Both the position numbers and the translations under genes were made by a program. This document shows positions 14,417 to 22,700 of a stretch of DNA of 22,715 nucleotides, piece after piece. The stretch is from Patescibacteria group bacterium. GTDB taxonomy: Bacteria > Patescibacteriota > Minisyncoccia > Moranbacterales > UBA1568. Location of the stretch: NCBI GenBank assembly GCA_030916545.1, contig JAUPWI010000087.1:1-22715 (forward strand). Reading direction: 5' to 3'. The notes under the pieces were generated by a model. That model saw only the letters and a program-made list of their open reading frames with translations, was not told where the DNA came from and did not search any database. Numbering within the stretch: position 1 is the first letter of the stretch; each line of letters begins with the position of its first letter.

Positions 14417-16603
14417 CTAGACTTCCGTCACGACCGGCAGGACCATCGGGCGACGCTCGGTCTTGGTGAAAAGGAATTGACCGATATTATCCTGGATCTG
14501 GCTCCGGACATTCTCCCAATCCAACTGCATGCCGGCGGCAGTATTCTTCTTGATGATGTCCTGGACTTTGCGCTTCGTCTCATTGACCAGGTCGAAGTTC
14601 TCCTTCACGTGGATGAACCCGCGCGAGATGATCTGGATATTCCCAAGCACCTTCTTGCTCTTGTTTTCGATCAGGACGATGATGACCACCATGCCGTCTT
14701 CCGACAGCATCTGACGATCGCGCAGGACGACATGTCCGATATCGCCGATACCGAGCCCATCGACGAAGACATAGTTCGTATCCGCCTTCTCTTTCCGGAT
14801 AAAAGGCAGGCCCTTGTCTTTTTCTGGAACCTCAAGGATATGCCCGTTGTCGAGCACGAAAACCTGCTTTTCAGGATATCCGATACGCTCGGCGATCTTG
14901 GCTGCCTCGACAAGGAAATAGTGGTTCGCGTACACGGGCATCACGTAATCAGCCTTGGCCGCCCGGAGAATCTTCTCGATTTCCCAGATCGTGCCGTGCC
15001 CTCCGATATGGATTTCCATGATATCGGAATGGATGACATGGTCGCACTTCCGATACAGATTGTCCTTCAGCCGCTGGATACTCCGCTCATTCCCCGGAAT
15101 GACCGAGGAAGAGAACACGATCGTATCGTTCTTCTGCAGCCTGATGAAGCGATGATTGTCCGTCACGATGCGCGACAGGACCGCATTGGACTCGCCCTGC
15201 GCGCCGGTACAGATGATGACGATCTGATTGTCCGGATACTTGTGGATATCGTTCACAGTGATAAGTGTCTCCGGTTTCGCCTTGAGATAACCAAGCTCCT
15301 TGGCTACCTCGATGTTCATCTTCATGCTATATCCCTCAAGCGCGACCCGCTTGCCCATGCGCTCGGCATACTCGATGAGATAGGCGATCCGCCGCACCTG
15401 TGAGGCGAAAGTCCCGATGATGACGCGGCCCGGGGCGCTCCGAATGAGGTTCTGAAGATTGGTATGGACTTCCGTTTCCGAAGGCGGCAGACCCTTCTTG
15501 GTCGCGCCGAGACTCTCCAGCATGAGAATGGTCGGCTTTGGAAGATTCTCGAGATGATTGTAACTGATATCGCTCGCCTCAGGATTGACGGGATCATTGG
15601 TGATCGTCCAATCCCCGAGATGAATGATGGAGCCGTTCGGCGTCACCAGGGCGATACCCATGGCATCCATAATCGAATGCTCCACCTCGAAAAAGCGGAC
15701 CTCGAACGCTCCGAGTCGAAGCTTGTCATCGAGCGATTTGACACGAATCATCTTAAGCTGCTTGGAAGCTCCCTTGTCCTGGTCTTCCACCTTCCGCTGC
15801 AGGAGCGCAAGGGTGAAATCCCGGCCGACGATTGTCGGATATTTGAGCTGTTTCAGAAGGATCGGTGCGGCCCCGATGTGGTCGAGATGCCCGTGCGTGA
15901 ACAACACGCCCCGGATTTTATGCTCCTTTCCCTTGAGATAATCGACGTTCGGCACGATATAGTCGATACCCGGCATATCTTCCTCCGGGAACTGCATCCC
16001 CATGTCGATGATGACGATATCGTCACCATACTCGAACACGGTCATATTGCGTCCGACTTCTTCCTGTCCGCCGAGCGGAATGATGCGCAGCACCTTCGGA
16101 TCGATGGCCGGCACATTGCCACCCTCGCGTTTCTTCATGAATTGCGGCTCAGGATTACGGAATCCGCGACCACCCCCGGATGACCGCCGGCCTCCGCTGT
16201 TCTGGCGTCCCGGTCCCTGGGCCGGTTTTTTCCCTTGTTTCTGACCGGCGGCTGACGCGACCCGTTTTGTCGCCACGGCGGGATTTTTCTGATGCGGATG
16301 GGTCACGGAAACCGCGCCGCCTGTCTTCGCGGGACGAGCCGGGGCAGCATGATACACACGCGGCGGTCGCGACGCTCCGGTTCCGCTTGCCTGGTTTTCG
16401 GACGGATGATATCGATTCGTCCGCTCACGACTCGATTGCTCACGGGCGATAATGCCCTCCAGAGAACCGATGACCGACTCGGTCTTGCTCGGCAACCCAA
16501 CCGGACGCCCGGAACCGGCAGGCTGCTTCGATGCGCTATTGTGAAACGGCGCACGACGCGGAGCAAATTTTTGCCCGCGATTGTTTGGGGTACTTGGTAC
16601 CAT
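14417..16603 (-). CDS. rnj: Ribonuclease J with long disordered N-terminal extension
   Basis: RNase J is a metallo-beta-lactamase/beta-CASP nuclease that matures and degrades RNA, with 5'-3' exonuclease and endonuclease activity. Family motifs are present: LRIIPLGGQEEVGRNM at about residue 171, the metal-binding motif HGHLDH at 237-242, ALVTPNGSIIHLGDWT, GTFASQ, and PGNE. The beta-CASP His motif reads HIGGHG instead of the usual HxSGHA. Residues 1-170 are an extension rich in Pro, Gly, Arg, Lys and Ser, probably disordered and RNA-binding; family members are usually about 550 aa against 728 here. The ATG at 16603 is chosen; a GTG at 16627 and the open frame to 16732 are possible but lie close to the tRNA. 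The gene follows tRNA-Leu and PGI/PMI on the same strand. Confidence 0.95.
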   Translation of the reverse strand: MVPSTPNNRGQKFAPRRAPFHNSASKQPAGSGRPVGLPSKTESVIGSLEGIIAREQSSRERTNRYHPSENQASGTGASRPPRVYHAAPARPAKTGGAVSVTHPHQKNPAVATKRVASAAGQKQGKKPAQGPGRQNSGGRRSSGGGRGFRNPEPQFMKKREGGNVPAIDPKVLRIIPLGGQEEVGRNMTVFEYGDDIVIIDMGMQFPEEDMPGIDYIVPNVDYLKGKEHKIRGVLFTHGHLDHIGAAPILLKQLKYPTIVGRDFTLALLQRKVEDQDKGASKQLKMIRVKSLDDKLRLGAFEVRFFEVEHSIMDAMGIALVTPNGSIIHLGDWTITNDPVNPEASDISYNHLENLPKPTILMLESLGATKKGLPPSETEVHTNLQNLIRSAPGRVIIGTFASQVRRIAYLIEYAERMGKRVALEGYSMKMNIEVAKELGYLKAKPETLITVNDIHKYPDNQIVIICTGAQGESNAVLSRIVTDNHRFIRLQKNDTIVFSSSVIPGNERSIQRLKDNLYRKCDHVIHSDIMEIHIGGHGTIWEIEKILRAAKADYVMPVYANHYFLVEAAKIAERIGYPEKQVFVLDNGHILEVPEKDKGLPFIRKEKADTNYVFVDGLGIGDIGHVVLRDRQMLSEDGMVVIIVLIENKSKKVLGNIQIISRGFIHVKENFDLVNETKRKVQDIIKKNTAAGMQLDWENVRSQIQDNIGQFLFTKTERRPMVLPVVTEV

Positions 16604-16630
16604 ACACTCTTGGTTTATGCCTGACACCTC

Positions 16631-16648
16631 CCCAGCCTCTGAGCTGGG
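16631..16648 (-). promoter_or_regulatory. Hairpin in the RNase J leader
   Basis: CCCAGC and GCTGGG form a perfect six-base-pair stem with a six-base loop, 27 bases before the preferred ATG of the RNase J gene and without a T run. A role in feedback control of the mRNA is conceivable but only inferred. Confidence 0.35.
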
Positions 16649-16734
16649 AACGATATCAGACGAAGTAAAAAAGATTACGCATGCTCTTGTAGATTGTTTC
16701 GCATCCTTGAGAGGACGCTTCGACAAATGCATTG

Positions 16735-16818
16735 TGGGGATAGAGAGACTCGAACTCTCACAGTATTGCTACCACTAGCACCTGAAGCTAGCGTGTCTAC
16801 CGATTCCACCATATCCCC
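16735..16818 (-). tRNA. tRNA-Leu (anticodon CAG)
   Basis: The minus strand folds as a class II tRNA: acceptor GGGGATA/TATCCCC with discriminator A, a D arm with GGTAGACAC, an anticodon stem CTAGC/GCTAG around the loop TTCAGGT (anticodon CAG, reads CUG), a long variable arm as in tRNA-Leu, and the T stem GAGAG/CTCTC with loop TTCGAGT. The 84 bases do not include the 3' CCA, which must be added by an enzyme. It lies between PGI/PMI and the RNase J gene. Confidence 0.97.
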
Positions 16819-16867
16819 GAAAAAAATACCCCGAAAGAACGCCTCAACCAGGAAAAACCTCCCATCC

Positions 16868-17947
16868 CTAAAGCATCTTCTTCAGTTGCTCCACCATATC
16901 GACCGGCGTCGGGTCCTGTCCGTACTCGAGCGCGAGATAATATGACGCGAAATCCGCGATCAGGATCGAACCGAACATCCTTTCGAACACCGTTTCTCCC
17001 GGCATCTCCACGATTTCCACCGCTACACCCTTCTCCCGCAAAAGTCCGGCCGTCACTTCGAATCGCTTCCTGTTCTTCGGATGATCATCCGGATCCCGAA
17101 GCATGACAACCGTGAATTTGGCCTGTGGAAGCGTGAATCCGACCATCTCATTATGATTCAGTTCCGGAAAGAAGTTCCAGAAAGCCGGCGTCTTGGCGTT
17201 CTCATTGATCTTGATCTTCCAGATCATGGCGACGCTCTTGTAGCGGACCGTGCTGTAGATCACCGGCGTCGTACCGACGAGCTTCTTCGCAAGCGCTCGC
17301 CCCATCTCCTCATACTCCGCGAGCTTCGCTTTGAGTGATCCGACCGACCGCAACATCTCACCTGTCGTATCCGGCACCATGCCCTGATTCACCAGGACCT
17401 GATACATCGCTCCGATGAAATATCCCGTTCCCATGCGCGGCTGGAAACCTTCCACGGGCATCGGCATATCCACATGAGGGATACCGTGCTCCCGGCACAG
17501 TGATTCGACTTTCCCTCCGCTCGAAAATCCGACGCACGGCAAACGATGCTCGATCGCTTCTTCAAAAGCGGCGATCGTTTCTTCGGTATTTCCGGAGTAC
17601 GAACAGATGAAATTGAGGCATTCATCGAAACTCTCGTACGGGAGACCGTAAAAACGATTCTGGAATATGGCGACCCTCTCCCCAGCAGTCTTCTCCCGCC
17701 GCGCGAGATCGCTGAGGTACACCCGGAAAAGATTCCCCGGCAAAGCGGATCCTCCCATCCCTGAAATCATCACTGACTTGAACGTGCCAGGAAGCTTGAC
17801 ATCTTGAGCGATTTTAAATCCTACCATGAATTGATCAGGGCTGTCAAGTATCATCTGTCGGAAGTTGTATGTATCCAGCGGATGTGTCGTCATATGCGAT
17901 GCTTCGTATTTTATGGTCGAACAGGTAAACCCGGTTCCGATACCCAT
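16868..17947 (-). CDS. Bifunctional phosphoglucose/phosphomannose isomerase
   Basis: This SIS-fold enzyme interconverts glucose-6-phosphate or mannose-6-phosphate with fructose-6-phosphate in the cytoplasm. Diagnostic segments are the first SIS motif SVMISGMGGSALPGNLF (residues 58-74), the phosphate-binding CSYSGNTEET (115-124), FSSGGKVESLC, and the family signature PELNHNEMVGF (261-271). The length of 359 aa is typical (roughly 320-350) plus a short N-terminal extension. The ATG at 17947 is chosen since AGGAAA precedes it and a good promoter lies just upstream; the ATG at 17893 (MTTHPLDTYNF) gives the more conserved N-terminus and remains possible. It is followed by tRNA-Leu and the RNase J gene. 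Confidence 0.95.
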   Translation of the reverse strand: MGIGTGFTCSTIKYEASHMTTHPLDTYNFRQMILDSPDQFMVGFKIAQDVKLPGTFKSVMISGMGGSALPGNLFRVYLSDLARREKTAGERVAIFQNRFYGLPYESFDECLNFICSYSGNTEETIAAFEEAIEHRLPCVGFSSGGKVESLCREHGIPHVDMPMPVEGFQPRMGTGYFIGAMYQVLVNQGMVPDTTGEMLRSVGSLKAKLAEYEEMGRALAKKLVGTTPVIYSTVRYKSVAMIWKIKINENAKTPAFWNFFPELNHNEMVGFTLPQAKFTVVMLRDPDDHPKNRKRFEVTAGLLREKGVAVEIVEMPGETVFERMFGSILIADFASYYLALEYGQDPTPVDMVEQLKKML

Positions 17948-17958
17948 ATTATTTTCCT

Positions 17959-17987
17959 ATTGTAACGCATACCCCGTTCCCTGTTAA
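17959..17987 (-). promoter_or_regulatory. Promoter of the PGI/PMI gene
   Basis: On the minus strand TTAACA (17982-17987), a 17-base spacer and TACAAT (17959-17964) give a predicted start near 17952. The ATG at 17947 would then have a leader of only about five bases. Confidence 0.65.
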
Positions 17988-18003
17988 GGGTGGGCTTGCA
18001 TGC

Positions 18004-19761
18004 CTACCGCCCGCTCTCCACTCCATCGGTCCCTTTCCAAAGCCGCTCGGTCTTCACGTACCACCGATTCACGCCGGCGAAACGCTCACTCGACGCGTTC
18101 ATCCTCTCGACATCCACCCCGCGTACACTCCCATCGGTCACAGAGAGATACGAGGGGCTGAAGAGGAAAAGCGCCGGCATCTCCGCAAGATATGCCGCCT
18201 GAAAATCACGGTACAGGGCGCGCCGCCGATCATCGTCAAGCGTCTCCCGCGCCGCCACCAGCATCTCATCAACATTCGTGTTATCGAAAAGCGCGAGGTT
18301 GAGACCCGACTCACGCTTCTGGCTCGAATGCCAGAAAGAGTACGGATCCTGATCGAGCATCGGCTGTTCTCCGTACAATAGAGCCTGGTATTCCCGTGTC
18401 TGCACCGCATTACGCTGGAGGTCCCCCGGGCTCATCACGATGATTTCCAGACCGATACCGAGAGACTGCCACTGCGTCTTCAAGATTTCGGCGGTCTTCA
18501 CAAGCTCCAACCAGTCAGGAACGACCAGATCGATACGCAGAGGAATCCCGTTCTTTTCGCGGACGCTTTCGGCATTCCGTACCCATCCTTTCTCATCCAA
18601 GAGGCGGTTCGCTCCTTCCTGATCATACGTCGGCCAGGCAAGATCCGCAGCATACTTATCCATGAAGGGCAGAAACGGTCCCGAAACTTCCGTCCCTCTC
18701 CCCCCGAGCAGCTCCCCGATGATTGCCTGACGATCCGTACCGCGATTCAAGGCCTCTCGGACCTCATCGAATGCCAAAGCGACACTCGCGGTCTGATTGA
18801 AGAAGACGGCGAATGAGCGAGGGGTCTTGATTTCCCGGATTACGGTGCTCTTGCGCTCGCTCAGGCGCGATATCCCGTCCGCCGAAATACCCTGCATTCC
18901 GGACACTTCCTTGCGGAGATACCCGTCTATCAAAGACTCTTCGTCGGAATAGAAACGGAACACGAATTGCGAGATATAAGGCACCCCACCGAAAAATCTT
19001 TCAAAAGCACGCAGCTCATATTCGAGGATATCTCCGTTCGCATCCTTGGAAGCATCCACATAGCGATACGGACCGCAACCGATCGGCTTGAGATTATAAT
19101 CCGCCAGAAGAAACCGATCAGGACTGATGTCGGACCAGAGATGCTTCGGCAGGATACCCACCGTCAGGTTTTCCAGGAAACCGAAATAAGGCTTCTTCAA
19201 TTCGAAGACGATCGTCTTCCGGTCGGCGACCCGGACGTCCACCGTCTGCCAATTCTGCCTGAGTGGACTCTTGTTCGTCGGATTTTGTATCGCCTGGACG
19301 GTAAATGCGACATCGTCCGCCGTCACTTCGGTCCCATCATGGAAAACAACCCCTTCCTTGAGCTTGACGGTATACGTCTTTCCATCCTCGGAGACCTCCA
19401 GCGATTCTGCCACTTCCGGCTTCAACCGTCCATCGTGACCGTACGCATACAGGCCGGCGAAAACCAGCTCCACCAGGTCCGCGTCGGCATCGCTGGTCTG
19501 AGAAAGAATCGGATTGATGTACCGAGGCTGGCCGGCGATGCCCTCACGGTATTTGCCTCCATACGCGGGAACCTCCCGGGTATTCGCCATATAGAGCGCA
19601 CCCATCCAATACAACGACACACCGAGAGCGATAAATATCAGCCCGACGATCAGTGTTTTTTCCCAAAAACCCAATGCATGGAACACATTCCTCATGCCCT
19701 GGCGGAACACCCTTTGAATGTTCGTAAGAAGTGAAATACTCGTCGTATTACCAATTATCAT
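18004..19761 (-). CDS. Peptide ABC-type substrate-binding protein (family 5), membrane anchored
   Basis: The 585-aa product has an N-terminal membrane helix (residues about 36-57) and then a full SBP_bac_5 (OppA/DppA-type) domain. Signs are YGGKYREGIAGQPRYINPI, the segment SLEVSEDGKTYTVKLKEGVVFHDGTEVTADDVAFT, and IGCGPYRY. Such proteins bind peptides or other solutes outside the membrane for an ABC importer. No permease or ATPase gene is in the window, so the transporter is elsewhere or the protein has another role. The anchor helix replaces the usual lipobox. The ATG at 19761 has GGAGGGG about 15 bases upstream, rather far; an ATG at 19695 is an alternative. It follows secG by 43 bases, likely on the same transcript. 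Confidence 0.93.
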   Translation of the reverse strand: MIIGNTTSISLLTNIQRVFRQGMRNVFHALGFWEKTLIVGLIFIALGVSLYWMGALYMANTREVPAYGGKYREGIAGQPRYINPILSQTSDADADLVELVFAGLYAYGHDGRLKPEVAESLEVSEDGKTYTVKLKEGVVFHDGTEVTADDVAFTVQAIQNPTNKSPLRQNWQTVDVRVADRKTIVFELKKPYFGFLENLTVGILPKHLWSDISPDRFLLADYNLKPIGCGPYRYVDASKDANGDILEYELRAFERFFGGVPYISQFVFRFYSDEESLIDGYLRKEVSGMQGISADGISRLSERKSTVIREIKTPRSFAVFFNQTASVALAFDEVREALNRGTDRQAIIGELLGGRGTEVSGPFLPFMDKYAADLAWPTYDQEGANRLLDEKGWVRNAESVREKNGIPLRIDLVVPDWLELVKTAEILKTQWQSLGIGLEIIVMSPGDLQRNAVQTREYQALLYGEQPMLDQDPYSFWHSSQKRESGLNLALFDNTNVDEMLVAARETLDDDRRRALYRDFQAAYLAEMPALFLFSPSYLSVTDGSVRGVDVERMNASSERFAGVNRWYVKTERLWKGTDGVESGR

Positions 19762-19804
19762 CGGTCAGGTCGCTCTCCCCTCCAGGAACGCTTTCCCCAG
19801 AATT

Positions 19805-20035
19805 TCAGGCGCCCATGCCAGACGCGAAATAGACATTCGCCACCGAGATGGCGAGAAAAACGACTGCCAACACCACTGTGGCATAAAAGAGGAATTTCTC
19901 GATACCCCGCTTCGTGTAATATCCCCCGAAATCAGACCCGAATGCCGAGCCGAGTCCCGACCCGCGATTCTGAAGCAGCACGGAGACCACCAGAAGCAGG
20001 GAAATCACCGCCTGAACGATGAGCAAATATCTCAT
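19805..20035 (-). CDS. secG: Preprotein translocase subunit SecG
   Basis: SecG is the small third subunit of the SecYEG channel. The 76-aa product has the expected two membrane helices (residues about 3-22 and 50-70) and the family loop LLQNRGSGLGSAFGSDFGGYYTKRGIEKFLFY. Its length is normal. Its own promoter lies about 32 bases upstream, and the substrate-binding protein gene follows closely on the same strand. Confidence 0.95.
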   Translation of the reverse strand: MRYLLIVQAVISLLLVVSVLLQNRGSGLGSAFGSDFGGYYTKRGIEKFLFYATVVLAVVFLAISVANVYFASGMGA

Positions 20036-20067
20036 AAAAACGAAAAAGCTATCTTAAAGCTTCATGA

Positions 20068-20096
20068 AAGATACCAAAAAAAAGAGACATCGTCAA
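20068..20096 (-). promoter_or_regulatory. Promoter of secG
   Basis: On the minus strand TTGACG (20091-20096), a 17-base spacer and TATCTT (20068-20073) precede the secG ATG, with a predicted leader of about 25 bases. Confidence 0.6.
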
Positions 20097-20106
20097 TCGT
20101 GGAGTA

Positions 20107-20135
20107 TTGCTTTTCTTTTTATTTTGTGGTATAAT
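20107..20135 (+). promoter_or_regulatory. Plus-strand promoter-like sequence without an obvious gene
   Basis: TTGCTT (20107-20112), a 17-base spacer and a perfect, extended TGGTATAAT (TATAAT at 20130-20135) point right, toward the end of rodA, where no plus-strand gene is convincing. Small hairpins follow (CCGTT/AACGG at about 20147-20165 and CGGAA/TTCCG at about 20163-20176), then a short T run. A small RNA or an antisense transcript is possible. Confidence 0.4.
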
Positions 20136-20200
20136 TTTAAATCGTGCCGTTTGACAATTGAACGGAAGATATTCCGAAGTGAGTGGGCTTTTTCTCTTCC

Positions 20201-21322
20201 TTACCGCTCGAGGAGGTTGCGTTCGAGCGAAATACGGCCGTCTGCACTATCACGCTGATGGCGATAGACACTCTGCAGGAGACCGATCATGACACAGAAA
20301 GCCAGAAGTGAGCTCCCTCCGTACGACAAAAGCGGCGCCGGAAGTCCCGTCACCGGCAAAACTCCGATATTCATACCGATATTGATCGCGATATGGGTCA
20401 CGAACAAGATCATCGCCCCAACAGCCAGCAAGTATCCGGCATTATCACTCGCCAGATCGGCGATCCGTCGGATCCGATACAGCACGACCCCATAGAGTAT
20501 CAGAACGAGCCAGGCGCCGACGAGCCCAAGCTCTTCGGCCACGACCGCATAGATAAAGTCCGTATGTCTCTCCGGAAGAAAGGCGAGTTGCGACTGAGAA
20601 CCGTGTCCGATCCCCTTTCCGAGCAGGCCGCCCGACCCGACCGCCACCATCGACTGGAGCACGTTGTACCCGCTTCCCTTCGGATCGCGTTCCGGATGGA
20701 GAAAGGTATTGATGCGGTCCTTCTGGTAAGGAGCCAGGAGGAACCAAGCACCGACCACCAGGCAGCTCCCGAGCAATACGAGTGTGAGCATATGGGAAAG
20801 GCGCAAGCCGGCGACCAGAATCATTCCCATCCAGATTGCCATCAGGACCAGGCTTGATCCGAGGTCCGGTTGTTTCAAAACCAGAAAAATCATGGCCGCC
20901 GAAAGGAACAGCGAGGCGATGATCCGCGTCCATTCACCGAGTTCGGTGGTCTTTTTCCGGATGAAACTCGACAGAAAGAGGATCAGAACGATCTTGGCGA
21001 ATTCGACCGGCTGTATCTGAAAAATACCAAGAGAAAGCCATCCGGAAGTTCCCCGTACCGTCGAACCGATTACCAAGAGCGACCCCAGAATACCGAGCAT
21101 CGTAAAATAGAGAGGGGTACTCGCGCGCTCGATGTGCCGATAATCCAAAAAGGCGACGAAAAACATCACCCCGAGGCCGAACACGGCGAATACCCCTTGC
21201 TTCAGGAAATAGTTCGTTCCGCCGGAAGAGGAAAGGCTCGAGAGGATCAGAAGACTTATCCCGATCAGGAGCAACGTCGCGGCGAAAAGTATCCAATCAA
21301 ACTGAGGGAAACGTCGTGACAT
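20201..21322 (-). CDS. rodA: RodA-type SEDS peptidoglycan polymerase
   Basis: SEDS proteins are multi-pass membrane glycosyltransferases that build peptidoglycan together with a class B penicillin-binding protein; RodA works in cell elongation. The 373-aa product has about ten membrane helices and the family signatures KQPDLGSSLVL, PERHTDFIYAVVAEELG, and NIGMNIGVLPVTGLPAPLLSYGGSSL. The PDLG and LPVTGLPxPLLSYGGS motifs suit RodA better than FtsW, though the assignment is not absolute. Its ATG follows the stop codon of the upstream 101-aa gene without a spacer (TAAATG) and has no ribosome-binding site, so translation is probably coupled. The partner penicillin-binding protein is not in the window. 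Confidence 0.95.
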   Translation of the reverse strand: MSRRFPQFDWILFAATLLLIGISLLILSSLSSSGGTNYFLKQGVFAVFGLGVMFFVAFLDYRHIERASTPLYFTMLGILGSLLVIGSTVRGTSGWLSLGIFQIQPVEFAKIVLILFLSSFIRKKTTELGEWTRIIASLFLSAAMIFLVLKQPDLGSSLVLMAIWMGMILVAGLRLSHMLTLVLLGSCLVVGAWFLLAPYQKDRINTFLHPERDPKGSGYNVLQSMVAVGSGGLLGKGIGHGSQSQLAFLPERHTDFIYAVVAEELGLVGAWLVLILYGVVLYRIRRIADLASDNAGYLLAVGAMILFVTHIAINIGMNIGVLPVTGLPAPLLSYGGSSLLAFCVMIGLLQSVYRHQRDSADGRISLERNLLER

Positions 21323-21628
21323 TTACAGGGAAAAAATCATGAAAAAATGGACGAGGAGCGCGATGATACCGATAAGCCCCAAGAGTGCGATGAATGAGGA
21401 GGACCAGGAAGTCTCGCGTTTTCCGGCGAAAGGCTCGGCCGAGTGAGCAAGGAGAGCGAATATGAAACACAGCACCGATGGCACGCCGGTGAGTGACCAC
21501 ACGAGGACGATTAGAAAAAGGGTTCTCAAGTGTTCCGTACCGAGAAACACCGAGAGTAGCCCCGACCCGATGACACCGGCCAGGAGGAACACGACCGCGC
21601 TCAGATAGAAGAATTTCTTTCGGCTCAT
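21323..21628 (-). CDS. Small membrane protein, three helices (101 aa)
   Basis: I do not recognise the family. The product has a basic start (MSRKKFF) and three predicted membrane helices (residues about 7-29, 36-60, 77-98). Its stop codon is immediately next to the rodA start, and it starts 21 bases after the upstream gene, so it belongs to the rodA operon and probably acts in the envelope. No motif suggests an activity. Confidence 0.75.
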   Translation of the reverse strand: MSRKKFFYLSAVVFLLAGVIGSGLLSVFLGTEHLRTLFLIVLVWSLTGVPSVLCFIFALLAHSAEPFAGKRETSWSSSFIALLGLIGIIALLVHFFMIFSL

Positions 21629-21649
21629 ACGCGATATACCCCGCAGGGA

Positions 21650-22471
21650 TCAGAATGGCGTGGTCGGTGAGAATTGCCTGATGAAGTTTTCCGAATGATA
21701 CATGTCCGCATCCACAAGCATCTCGACCTCCTTCACTTCTCCCGGGAAAGCCGCCGGCCAGACGAGACGGAAGTCGCGCTGCCCCCCAGAAGGCATGGTC
21801 AGCATCTCCGTCGAATTGATGGCGAGCGGTTTTCCGGCCGTATCGCGCAGGACGACCTTGACCAACAACGAACGGAAATCGTACGGACTGTCATTGATTA
21901 CCAGTCCGGTCGCCGCACCGAAACCCGGGCCGGATTGGATACGTTCATAGGCTTGCTGGACGACGGTCACCCTCGGGCGTTCCGTATACCCCTGGAACCG
22001 CTCCCACACGACCTGAGAGATTTCGATGGTCGCCCGGGCCGGTCGTGCCTGTGTGGAAAGATGGAACTCGAACAGATATTTCGTCTCCTGCGGCAGGATG
22101 AAGGAGGAACCCGATTGTTCGGCAAGAATGCTTCCCGCCGTGTCGCGAAGTGTAAAGGTATAAGAGAAACGCGATGCTCCCGCGATGTCGTTGGGATTAT
22201 GAATCTTCGCCAGGACATCGTAACTGTTCCGCTCCCCGGGCACGAACATGACTTCGCGCGCGACGATGTCCTTGGCATTCAGGGGCGGTTCACACTGCTT
22301 GGTGCACGTTCCTCCACAGTCGATGCCCGTCTCATCCTGGTTCTGTCTCCCATCGGTACACGTCGGAGCGACCCGTATGAACAGATAATACACACTAAAA
22401 AGAACCACACCGAAAAAGAGGAGGTACCCGACCGAAATCGTGATCTGCTTGAATATCCGGGGACTTGCCAT
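21650..22471 (-). CDS. Membrane-anchored envelope protein with CTDGxQNxxExGIDCGG motif
   Basis: The 273-aa product starts with one membrane helix (residues about 12-33 of this reading) followed by a Cys-rich motif, CTDGRQNQDETGIDCGG, and then CTKQC, likely a small disulfide- or calcium-stabilised element. The rest looks like one or two beta-sandwich domains with no catalytic residues. I recall this motif from many Patescibacteria proteins of unknown function. A GTG at 22483 gives four more residues; the ATG at 22471 is used here and neither has a strong ribosome-binding site. It is the first gene of the rodA operon and follows the 5S rRNA terminator. Confidence 0.85.
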   Translation of the reverse strand: MASPRIFKQITISVGYLLFFGVVLFSVYYLFIRVAPTCTDGRQNQDETGIDCGGTCTKQCEPPLNAKDIVAREVMFVPGERNSYDVLAKIHNPNDIAGASRFSYTFTLRDTAGSILAEQSGSSFILPQETKYLFEFHLSTQARPARATIEISQVVWERFQGYTERPRVTVVQQAYERIQSGPGFGAATGLVINDSPYDFRSLLVKVVLRDTAGKPLAINSTEMLTMPSGGQRDFRLVWPAAFPGEVKEVEMLVDADMYHSENFIRQFSPTTPF

Positions 22472-22531
22472 ACTACTCGCCACAAAATAACAGGTCTCTT
22501 CGCTTTCTATACCCCTCAGTATACCACAAAC

Positions 22532-22557
22532 GAAAAACCCCAGCGCAGAACGCCGGG
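22532..22557 (-). terminator. Terminator of the rRNA operon
   Basis: On the minus strand CCCGGCG pairs with CGCTGGG (one G-T pair) around a five-base loop and is followed by GTTTTTCG. It lies 25 bases after the 3' end of the 5S rRNA. Confidence 0.85.
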
Positions 22558-22582
22558 ACTTGAAATAATTTTGAAAGACGCT

Positions 22583-22700
22583 GTTCTCGGCACTGACCTA
22601 CTCTCCCCCGCTCGCGCGAGGTACCATCGGCGCTGGAGCGCTTAACTGCCGAGTTCGGGATGGGATCGGGTGGACCCACTCCGCTAGAAGCACCGAGAAC
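22583..22700 (-). rRNA. rrf: 5S ribosomal RNA
   Basis: The minus strand shows the conserved 5S core (CCCATCCCGAACTCGG, then AGTTAAGC, and GATGGTACC with GGGGAGAGTAGG). The closing stem GTTCTCGGTGC/GTGCCGAGAAC sets the ends at 22700 and 22583, about 118 bases. The rest of the rRNA operon would lie beyond the right edge of the window. Confidence 0.95.

Noticed and set aside
14477..15403. Plus-strand frame of 308 codons rich in Asp, Ile and Leu
   Set aside because: It is the antisense shadow of the RNase J gene.
16819..16867. Terminator between PGI/PMI and the tRNA
   Set aside because: A T run is present on the minus strand, but I could not find a stable stem in front of it.
21674..22645. Plus-strand frame of 323 codons
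   Set aside because: It is antisense to the 273-aa envelope protein gene and runs into the 5S rRNA, so it is not a gene.
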